A stretch of 64,000 bases of DNA, from assembly GCF_014648435.1 (NCBI RefSeq), contig NZ_BMRC01000025.1:79205-143204 (forward strand), read 5' to 3'. A program made the position numbers and the translations under genes. The notes beneath the pieces were generated by a model, which was not told the DNA's origin, did not search any database, and saw only the letters and a list, made by a program, of their open reading frames with translations. The DNA comes from Nonomuraea spiralis (GTDB lineage: Bacteria; Actinomycetota; Actinomycetes; Streptosporangiales; Streptosporangiaceae). Below are positions 35,201 through 41,374 of the stretch, one piece after another; the first letter of the stretch is position 1, and each line of letters starts with the position of its first letter.

Positions 35201-35668
35201 GACACACTGTACGGCGAAGCCGAACGGCAGGCCAAGCGGATCGGCATGTGGTACGCGGGCGCCGTCGCCGTGAACGGCCGTCTCATGCTGTACTACCAGC
35301 GCGGCGCCATGGCCGAGGCCGGCCCGCTCATCGACCTGATCACCGGCATCCACCCCACCGTCGAACACGACGCCCGGGTGCTGGAGCTGTGCGCCCAGGG
35401 GCGCGGGAGCCAGGCCGTGGCCCTGGCCGGGCAGGGGTGGCCCGCTCCGCCGATGGACTGGTCGTGGCTGACCATGACCTGCCTCCAGGGCGCGGCCCAG
35501 GCCGCCGCCGGCGACGTGGCGGCCTGCTGGACGACGTACGAGAAGCTTCTGCCGTACGCGGGGCGGATCTCCGGGGGGTCGGCGGTGGCCTGCATAGGAC
35601 CGGTCGATCACTTCCTGGCCGTGCTGGAGTCGGCGCTCGACGCCGCCGGGGCGGGGGCGGGGGCCTGA
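32267..35668 (+). CDS. SARP-type regulator with AAA ATPase: candidate regulator of the lanthipeptide cluster
   Basis: An 1133 aa protein. Residues 20-115 are an OmpR-like DNA-binding domain (VRFRVLGPFEIVGARGPVTLGG), then BTAD to about 265 (LYRSGRQADALATLRRARQVIADQLGLDPGPELRELE). An AAA-type ATPase follows (LIGRERGLAELKAL, P-loop GEPGIGKTRLL near 352, VLDDLHWAD as Walker B), with a long helical TPR-like C-terminus. GAGGAG precedes the ATG. It converges with the ABC exporter of the class IV lanthipeptide operon, 40 bp apart, so it is the best local candidate for pathway regulation. Confidence 0.88.
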   Translation: MGNGAEGSDGKTAGGCGEGVRFRVLGPFEIVGARGPVTLGGPRQRALLARLVAAAGTVVSTDTLIEDLYQGRPPMTAVGSIHVYVSNLRRVLEPSRAPRTPPRLLTARRPGYLLATTDVDALRFGDLITEAELRPPAEALPLLEEALRLWRGVPYGEFADELWAAAEVNRLGELRLNAIESRAQALLDVGRPQPVIHDLEPETAAHPLRERLWWLLTLALYRSGRQADALATLRRARQVIADQLGLDPGPELRELEKDILRQAQSITPAPERGPVRLSLVRPEAVPAGARGGEQAAEGAGAGEVVSPEAVHARRGVRGRLIGRERGLAELKALPGSMNHNGVVVAAVSGEPGIGKTRLLQAFRDDCVDLGHLVLWGRCHEGEGVPPLWPWLQVLRALAGTVPPAERQALSGLLDDDWPTGPPPAKSPHRNQAVARWLVEAARTRPLVIVLDDLHWADSATLELLRDVAVLSEAYAGDAPLLLVTAFRDAAHDDRTVTPGASPGDAFKLSVDEVLYQLARYDLVRIRLSGLDAAQVGTLAREMGVPVDGSTAELLTRRTGGNPFFVRESVRLMAQGQGLEVVPDAVSDLIRWRLAMLGPRATEILQLAALIGRSFDPGLVVEVFRACSSWPAQTYELLDWAAQAGLITSGDGVMTFVHDLVRETLIAGVPPLRRGVLHRGVMRALSARPSTDVTVIAHHAVEAGPLAYRETAHWARAAAGQASLRMAHEEAAAWWGRAVTAHGACDGDPAQHVELLLHQVRALLDAGDAMGARGLRAQALRVAQRAEADPALITRALTALDAPAIWTLRNPYEPVELRLVEQFEATLRALPGTDSVERTLLLGGLAQELYNGSDDDLRCLSLSAEAVAMARRIADPHLLMRALNARALSVPQATHIAELMEIAEELHDLAARTRTPGFELLAHMMDTHYRLEMHDLAGADRAAARCEALLDDLQLPWPRFQHTMWRANRLTLAGRFAEADTLYGEAERQAKRIGMWYAGAVAVNGRLMLYYQRGAMAEAGPLIDLITGIHPTVEHDARVLELCAQGRGSQAVALAGQGWPAPPMDWSWLTMTCLQGAAQAAAGDVAACWTTYEKLLPYAGRISGGSAVACIGPVDHFLAVLESALDAAGAGAGA

Positions 35669-35686
35669 CGGGCCGGGGCCCGTCAG
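35665..35686. terminator. Terminator hairpin at the end of the SARP gene
   Basis: CTGACGGGCC-gg-GGCCCGTCAG, perfect 10 bp arms. The TGA of the SARP gene lies within the stem. It sits between convergent genes and can act for both. Confidence 0.6.
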
Positions 35687-35730
35687 CGTGTTCCGTCGGC
35701 GTGTCCCGTCAGCGTGTTCCGTCGGCGTGC
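35679..35730. repeat. 26 bp direct repeat, two copies, across the exporter stop codon
   Basis: The units at 35679-35704 and 35705-35730 are identical except for the last base. Each contains GTCAGCGTGTTCCGTCGGCG. The right copy encodes the last residues and stop of the ABC protein (its TGA is 35709-35711). The left copy is untranslated and also forms the right arm of the terminator stem. A recent tandem duplication. Confidence 0.85.
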
Positions 35731-37487
35731 CAGCGGCCGACCAGGTCGGCGTACAGGGGTGACCGGTCGATCAGCTCACGGTGGGTGCCGGTCAGCACCG
35801 TTGTTCCGTCCATCAGGAGGACCTGGCGCGCTCTGGCGGCCGAGCTGATGCGGTGCGCGATCACCACCAGGGTGCCGGGCCGGGCCGCCAACGCCAGCTC
35901 CGCGCGTCGCTCGGCGGCCGGATCGAGATGGCAGCCCGCCTCGTCCAGGATCAGCACGTCGGCGGGCGAGGCGTGGACGCGGGCCAGGGCGACGAGCTGC
36001 CGTTCCCCGGCCGACAACGCGGACGGCTCGTCGATCTCCCCGTCCAGGCCGCCCAGCCGCTCGACGAGCGGTCCGGCGCCGACGGCGGCCACGGACGCAC
36101 GCAGGCGTTCGTCGTCCGGGCTCTCGCCGAGCGGCCACAGGTACGCCACGTTCTCCCGTACCGTCCCGGCGAAGACGTACGCCTCCTGCGGCACCAGCGC
36201 GATCCGGTTCCGTACCCAGGCGCCGGGGATCGAGGCCAGGGGTTGTCCGCCGAGCCGCACCCGGCCGCCGGTGGGCGGGAGCAACCCCGTCATCAGCAGG
36301 ACCAGTGTGGACTTGCCGACGCCGCTGGGCCCGACCACCGCGAGATGCCCGCCTTCGCCGATCGTCAGGTCCAGGTCCCGCACGACCGGCGTGGCCCGCG
36401 CGGAATAGGCGAACGTCAGGCGTTCGGCCCGCAGCTCATGACCGACCGGTGCGGCGGCGGCGGCCGGTGCGGCGGCGTGCGCGGGAACCGGGACGGAGAC
36501 GGTCTCGGCGATCCTCCGGGTGCCGGCCGCGAGCCCGACCCCCCACCCTCCGAGGGTGTCGAGGATCGTGCGCAGCGCCGGTTCCAGGCCGGTGAACAGG
36601 TACGTCACCGCCCCCACCACCTCTCCCCCGGTCAACTGGCCCCCCTCGATCAGCGGACGGGACAGCAGGAGCAGGCCCACCAGCGGCGCGTGCGCGCCGA
36701 GCAGGACGGCGATCCGCCGTCCCGTGCCCGCCCGGGCGAGCGCGCGGGCCGCCGCGGCCTGCGCGGACACGAGGTCCCGCAACGTGTCCGCGGCCTGGGC
36801 CCGCGCCCCGCAGGCGGCGATGTCGCGCAGCCCCGCCACGATGGGCGTGGCCTGCGCGGTCAGCGCCTCCTCGGCGAGCACGAGCGCGCGCTGCCGGGCC
36901 GTCAGCGTCGGCATCAGCCTGGCGAACGCGGCCAGCGCCAGCACGAGCGGCCCGAGGGCGACGGCGGCGGCCACCGGTGACAACACGAGCAGCCCCACCA
37001 GTGCGGCGATCACCGACACCCCGAGTTCACGGCTGGTACGCAACATCGTGGACACCAGCTTGCGCATGGTCTCGACCTGCCCGGTGAGGCGGCTGAGGGC
37101 GGCGGCGTCCGGCGCCTCACCACCCTCGGCCGCGCGGCGGACGGTCGCCCCGGCCACGGCCCGGACCAGTTCGTCCCGCATGGGCTCGATCACCGCGGCG
37201 AGATACGGGAACATCAGCCGGGTCGCGAGCGACCTGACGACCATCGTGGCGCCGAGCAGGCCCAGCCAGGCCATGCCGACGCCCGGACGGCCGGCCAGGA
37301 ATCCGCGGTCCACCGCCGTGGCGACGAGCAGCCCGGTGAGCAGCGCGGGCGCCGCCTCGACGAGCGACCATGCCAGGGCGAGCAGGAGCGGGCGCCGCCG
37401 GGCGCGCAACAGGTCCGCCAGGAACCGCCAGGGCCGGTCGGCGTACTGCCGGTCCGGGGTGGCGCCGGTCACCGTGCGGACGTCCAT
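35709..37487 (-). CDS. ABC exporter half-transporter (second subunit of a heterodimer)
   Basis: A 592 aa type I exporter: six membrane helices then a nucleotide-binding domain. Walker A is GPSGVGKSTL (near residue 389), the signature is LSAGERQLVALARV (near 490) and Walker B with catalytic Glu is VLILDEAGCHLD (near 512). Its signature is LSAGE, not LSGGE. It overlaps the partner exporter gene by 19 bp with AGGAGG before ATG 37487, so the two are translated together and probably form a heterodimer. It should export the mature lanthipeptide or confer self-resistance. Confidence 0.88.
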   Translation of the reverse strand: MDVRTVTGATPDRQYADRPWRFLADLLRARRRPLLLALAWSLVEAAPALLTGLLVATAVDRGFLAGRPGVGMAWLGLLGATMVVRSLATRLMFPYLAAVIEPMRDELVRAVAGATVRRAAEGGEAPDAAALSRLTGQVETMRKLVSTMLRTSRELGVSVIAALVGLLVLSPVAAAVALGPLVLALAAFARLMPTLTARQRALVLAEEALTAQATPIVAGLRDIAACGARAQAADTLRDLVSAQAAAARALARAGTGRRIAVLLGAHAPLVGLLLLSRPLIEGGQLTGGEVVGAVTYLFTGLEPALRTILDTLGGWGVGLAAGTRRIAETVSVPVPAHAAAPAAAAAPVGHELRAERLTFAYSARATPVVRDLDLTIGEGGHLAVVGPSGVGKSTLVLLMTGLLPPTGGRVRLGGQPLASIPGAWVRNRIALVPQEAYVFAGTVRENVAYLWPLGESPDDERLRASVAAVGAGPLVERLGGLDGEIDEPSALSAGERQLVALARVHASPADVLILDEAGCHLDPAAERRAELALAARPGTLVVIAHRISSAARARQVLLMDGTTVLTGTHRELIDRSPLYADLVGRWHADGTR

Positions 37488-39226
37488 GTGTCCTCCTCGT
37501 CCTGTTCCGGGGTGTCGGCGGCCGGGCCGTCGTGCTCGGCGGAGGCGAACAGGGCGCGGTACGCCGGGTCCCGCCAGAGCTCCTGATGGGTGCCGCGGCC
37601 GCGTACCCGGCCGGCGTCGAGCCAGATGACCAGGTCGGCCAGGGCGGCCGTGGCCGGGCGGTGCGCGATGACCAGCCGGGTGCGCCCGCGCATGCCCTCG
37701 GCCAGGGCGTGGCTCACCCGGGCCTCGGTCGCCGTGTCCAGGCTGGAGGTGGCGTCGTCGAGGACGGTCAGCCGGGCCTGCCGGAGGAACGCCCGTGCCA
37801 GTCCGAGCCGCTGCACCTCGCCGCCGGACAGCGGCGCGTCCGCCGCGGGGGTGGCGTACCCGAGGGGCAGGCGGCGGATCACGTCGTCCACGGCCGCGGC
37901 CTTCGCGGCGGCGCGCACCGCCTCGGGGGCGACGGCCGGAGCGCCGTAGGAGATCGCCCCGGCGATGTCGCCGCCGAGCAACACCGGGCGTTCGAACGCG
38001 TACGCGACGGCGCCGCGCAGCTGCCCGGGATCGACGTCGCGGAGGGGGACACCGTCGAGGAGCACCTGGCCGTCGTCGGGGTCGGTCAACCGGCCGGCCA
38101 GCAGCGCGAGCGTCGTCTTGCCCGCGCCGGAGCCGCCGACGACGGCGGTCATGGCCCCGGCGGGTATCTCCAGGTCGATGCCGTCGAGGAGCGGGGTCCG
38201 CCCGCGCGTCACCGTCACGCCCCGGAACGAGAGTGTCCCCGGTCCGGGTGGAAGGGGCCGCGCCCCGGCGGCCAGGACGGGCAGGGCGAGAACGTCGTGC
38301 ACGCGGACCGCCGCCGAGCGGCCGAAGGCCATGCCGAGCAGCGGGTCGATCTGTTCGACGAACACCAGGCCCAGGGCGGTGTAACCGGCCGTGGCGAGGA
38401 GCGCGCCCGCCGGCAGCCGGCCCTGCGCGACGCCGAGCCCCGCCACGGCCAGCACGACGACCTCGACGAGCGGCAGGATCAGGGTGATCCGCCATACGCT
38501 CCGCGCCTGCGCCCGCCACAGGGCGTGCCCCGCGGCGCTCAGCTCGGGCAGCGGCCGCAGCACACGGGCGATCTCCCGGTCGGCGGTGCCCGCGGCGCGG
38601 ACCGTCCGGATGCCGGCGAGGGTCTCGGTGAGGCGTGTGGCCAGCCGGCCCTGGGCCCGCTGGTAGTCGCCGTACAGGCCGGAGACCTGGGCGACGAACC
38701 CGCGCATGACGACGAGCGCGACGGGGACGCCGCTCAGGAAGGCGACGCCCACCCGCCAGTCGATCGTGAACAGCGCGACCACGCCGCCGGCCGACAGGAC
38801 GAGCCCGGACACGATCTGCACCAGCGTCGCGGGGACGTAGCCGGTGGTCGCCGTGTTGCCCACGAGCCGGTTGACGAGCTCTCCGGCGGGGAACGTGCCC
38901 GCTCCTGCCGCGTCGGTCCGGAGCACGCGGTCGATCGCGCGCAGGCGCAGCAGCCTGGTGGCGGAGGCGACGGACGTGATCCCCGCGATGCCCGAGGCGA
39001 TGTCGGCGAGCGCGGCGGCCAGGAGCAGGACCGCGAGCTCGGCGTACGCGGCCGTGGAACCCGTGCCGGTGAGGACCGCGTTCACCGCCGTGCCCACCGC
39101 CGAGGGCAGGGCGAGGGAGACGGCGATCGAGGCCGCCGCGGCGGCGGCCGTCCCCGCCAGCGGCGCCCACGTGGCCCGGGCCGTCCAGGCGATGAGCCGG
39201 TCGCCGTGCCTGTGTCCGGCGTTCAT
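37469..39226 (-). CDS. ABC exporter half-transporter (first subunit of a heterodimer)
   Basis: A 585 aa protein with an N-terminal membrane domain and an ATPase domain: Walker A GGSGAGKTTL near residue 367, signature LSGGEVQRLGLARAF near 468, and Walker B LTVLDDATSSLD, in which the catalytic Glu is Asp. ATG 39226 (AAGGGA upstream) is chosen over GTG 39241. With its partner it forms one likely degenerate ATP site, as in heterodimeric exporters. It starts 163 bp after the lanthipeptide precursor stop, beyond a strong hairpin. Confidence 0.88.
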   Translation of the reverse strand: MNAGHRHGDRLIAWTARATWAPLAGTAAAAAASIAVSLALPSAVGTAVNAVLTGTGSTAAYAELAVLLLAAALADIASGIAGITSVASATRLLRLRAIDRVLRTDAAGAGTFPAGELVNRLVGNTATTGYVPATLVQIVSGLVLSAGGVVALFTIDWRVGVAFLSGVPVALVVMRGFVAQVSGLYGDYQRAQGRLATRLTETLAGIRTVRAAGTADREIARVLRPLPELSAAGHALWRAQARSVWRITLILPLVEVVVLAVAGLGVAQGRLPAGALLATAGYTALGLVFVEQIDPLLGMAFGRSAAVRVHDVLALPVLAAGARPLPPGPGTLSFRGVTVTRGRTPLLDGIDLEIPAGAMTAVVGGSGAGKTTLALLAGRLTDPDDGQVLLDGVPLRDVDPGQLRGAVAYAFERPVLLGGDIAGAISYGAPAVAPEAVRAAAKAAAVDDVIRRLPLGYATPAADAPLSGGEVQRLGLARAFLRQARLTVLDDATSSLDTATEARVSHALAEGMRGRTRLVIAHRPATAALADLVIWLDAGRVRGRGTHQELWRDPAYRALFASAEHDGPAADTPEQDEEDTWTSAR

Positions 39227-39321
39227 GAGATGTCCCTTCACTCCATCGGGAGCGTTCTCCGGCAGCCGTCGGGGACGGCTCGATGATGTGGGTCGTACGG
39301 CGTCGCCGCCGGTGTGTCGGC

Positions 39322-39351
39322 GCGGTGCCGGCCCCGGGGGGCCGGCACCGC
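39322..39351 (-). terminator. Strong hairpin between the lanthipeptide precursor and exporter genes
   Basis: GCGGTGCCGGCCCC-gg-GGGGCCGGCACCGC is a perfect 14 bp inverted repeat, 38-67 bp downstream of the precursor's stop. There is no U-tract. Positioned inside the operon, it likely attenuates transcription into the exporter genes and stabilises the precursor message, a common way of making excess substrate peptide. Confidence 0.75.
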
Positions 39352-39388
39352 CGTGACGGGTCCTAACGGAAGGTCAGGAACCGGGAGG

Positions 39389-39511
39389 TCACCTGGTGAC
39401 GTAGCAGCTGTTGCCCTCGTTCTCGCAGGTGAAGCTGGAGACCTGGCAGGCGGCCAGGCCGGACTCCTCGCGGGCGGGGAGCATGTCCAGCGCGGTGATG
39501 TCGAGTTCCAT
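39389..39511 (-). CDS. Class IV lanthipeptide precursor peptide
   Basis: A 40 aa peptide. The leader begins MELDITALDMLPAREESGLA and the Cys-rich part contains Cys22, Cys29 and Cys36, exactly seven residues apart. Ser17, Ser25, Ser26, Thr28, Ser35 and Thr39 are available for dehydration. An excellent AAGGAG lies 8 nt before ATG 39511. Pro12 is the only proline, which suits cleavage by the prolyl-oligopeptidase-like enzyme encoded upstream. The ELDITALDMLP leader resembles known class IV (SflA-type) precursors, a match from memory. It lies between the protease and exporter genes and is too short for ordinary gene callers. Confidence 0.8.
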   Translation of the reverse strand: MELDITALDMLPAREESGLAACQVSSFTCENEGNSCYVTR

Positions 39512-39601
39512 CGGTTTCTCCTTTTTCTCGGTGGGGGCCCGCGGGCGCGGGCCTTCTCGTGCCACCGGTCCGGCACCGGGTGAGGGCGCCGGCCGGCGGG
39601 A

Positions 39602-41374
39602 TCATGGGTGCCGCGGGGAGCGGCACTGGAGGAAGGCGACCAGGCGGTCGAGTACGAGGTGGCCGTCCGGTCCGGTCAGCGGGTCGTGCCCCGCGCCGGG
39701 CACCTCGACGTACGTGAGCTCGGCCCCGCCGGGACCGGCCCGTGCCAGCCGGTCGCGCAGCCGCCGGGAGTGGCCGACGGGGATGGTCGCGTCCCGTTCT
39801 CCGTGGACGACCAGCAGCGGGCCGCGCAGCCGGTCGGCCAGCCGGATCAGGTCGCGCGGCCCGAGGTCGTCGTCCTCGATCTCCGCGCGGCCGCCGAGCC
39901 GGTCGAGCATGTTGCGCACCAGCGGGGGCCCGTCGGCGTAGAGCTCCCGCCCGGACAGGAACGGCGCGACGACGGCGGCGCGGGACCACAGGCCCGGTTC
40001 CGCGGCGGAGGCGAGCAGCGCGAGGTGTGCGCCGTAGCTCACGCCGTACAACATGGGCGGGGTGGCGTCCGGTCGGCGGGAGTTCGTCAGGGTGCGTCCG
40101 AGGTGGAGGACGTCGGCCAGATCCGGTCCGCCCCAGGCGCCGCGGATCGCGTCGCGGTGGACGGGCCCGTACCCGGTGCTGCCGCGCTGGTTGGGAGCGA
40201 CCACGGCGACGCCTTCGTCGGCCAGCCGCTGGAACAGGGGGTCGTAGGCGAGCCGCCAGGCCGACTCGGGGCCTCCGTGCAGAGCCACCACCACACGTAC
40301 GGCGGCGGCGGGGTCGCCGTAGACGACGGCCTCGACGGGTCCGGCCGGGCCGTCGAAGCGGCGTGCTCCGGCGTGCGCCCGCCCGGTCCCGCCGCCGTCC
40401 GGTCCGGGGACCGTCACCACGTGGGGCGGCAGGCCGGGGGCGGAATGGACCAGCCGCAGCGTGCCCGCGTTCCAGGCGGCCATCGGCAGGATCGTGCCGG
40501 TCGCCGGCCCCGCCTCCTGCATGCCGCCCTCCGCCAGGTCGTACAGCAGGGCGTGGGAGCGCACCCCGCTGGTGACCGCCAACGCCAGGCGGCGTCCGGC
40601 CGGGTCGACGGCGAGCGGCGTGACGGCGCCCTCGACGGCGTTCAGCTCCTCGGGGAAGGCGGTGGGCGCGTCCGCGTCGCGTCCGCGGATCCCCAGGCGG
40701 TGGCCGCCCCGGGTCTCGCGAGCGGTCAGCAGGACGCCTCCTTCGGGGGCGGCGAGCAGCAGGTGCTCGCGCCGTTCCAGGCCGGGGAGCGGGGTCACGG
40801 TGCCGTCGGACAGGTCCAGCACGACCGTGCGCGTCCGGGGGCCGGACGGTACGGCCACCGCCAGCAGGCGTCCGGACGCGTCCAGCCAGACGCCCCCGGC
40901 CAGCGGGCCCGGCACGTCGGCCACGAGCTCGGGCGGCTCGGCCCGGCCGGACAGCCGCCACACGGCCGTACCGCCCGCCTGGGTCGTACGGAAGGCGAGT
41001 GCGGCGGTTCCCGCGCCCCGGCCCGCCACCAGCCTGAGCCCGCCGCCCGGAACGGCGGCCAGGTCGTGGACCGACGAACCCGCGCCGCCCGCCGGGTCCG
41101 GGACGACCAGGAGCAGCCGGTGCGTCCCTCCGGTTCCGGCCCGGCTCAGCAGGATGGCGCCGTCGTCCGTCGGGACCGCGGTGCTCGCCGGACTCTCGCC
41201 GTCCCAGAGACGCAGGACGCGGGAGCGGGGACGCGCGCCGGTCAGGTCCCACAACTCCGGAGCCAGGGGGCGGCGGCCCTCGGCGGTGAGACACACGGCG
41301 TACCGTCCCAGGCCGGAGAACCGGAAGCTCAGCCGGAGCATCGTCCCGGCCACCGTGCCCGTCACCGCGCTCAT
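39602..41374 (-). CDS. S9 prolyl-oligopeptidase-like protease, likely leader peptidase
   Basis: A 590 aa protein: an N-terminal beta-propeller-like part (residues 1-345) and a C-terminal alpha/beta hydrolase. The nucleophile is GVSYGAHLALL (Ser near 445), with Asp in HGERDATIP near 525 and His in GAGHDPLTG near 566. NQRGSTGYG is the S9 landmark. Its ATG overlaps the LanL stop codon (ATGA), so they are translationally coupled. In class III clusters, FlaP- and AplP-type S9 peptidases remove leaders after proline; here the precursor has one proline, at position 12, so a similar role is inferred. Confidence 0.85.
   Translation of the reverse strand: MSAVTGTVAGTMLRLSFRFSGLGRYAVCLTAEGRRPLAPELWDLTGARPRSRVLRLWDGESPASTAVPTDDGAILLSRAGTGGTHRLLLVVPDPAGGAGSSVHDLAAVPGGGLRLVAGRGAGTAALAFRTTQAGGTAVWRLSGRAEPPELVADVPGPLAGGVWLDASGRLLAVAVPSGPRTRTVVLDLSDGTVTPLPGLERREHLLLAAPEGGVLLTARETRGGHRLGIRGRDADAPTAFPEELNAVEGAVTPLAVDPAGRRLALAVTSGVRSHALLYDLAEGGMQEAGPATGTILPMAAWNAGTLRLVHSAPGLPPHVVTVPGPDGGGTGRAHAGARRFDGPAGPVEAVVYGDPAAAVRVVVALHGGPESAWRLAYDPLFQRLADEGVAVVAPNQRGSTGYGPVHRDAIRGAWGGPDLADVLHLGRTLTNSRRPDATPPMLYGVSYGAHLALLASAAEPGLWSRAAVVAPFLSGRELYADGPPLVRNMLDRLGGRAEIEDDDLGPRDLIRLADRLRGPLLVVHGERDATIPVGHSRRLRDRLARAGPGGAELTYVEVPGAGHDPLTGPDGHLVLDRLVAFLQCRSPRHP

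Noticed and set aside
37469..39226. Exporter as a peptidase-containing ABC transporter (C39)
   Set aside because: No N-terminal cysteine-protease domain is present; leader removal is better assigned to the S9 protein.
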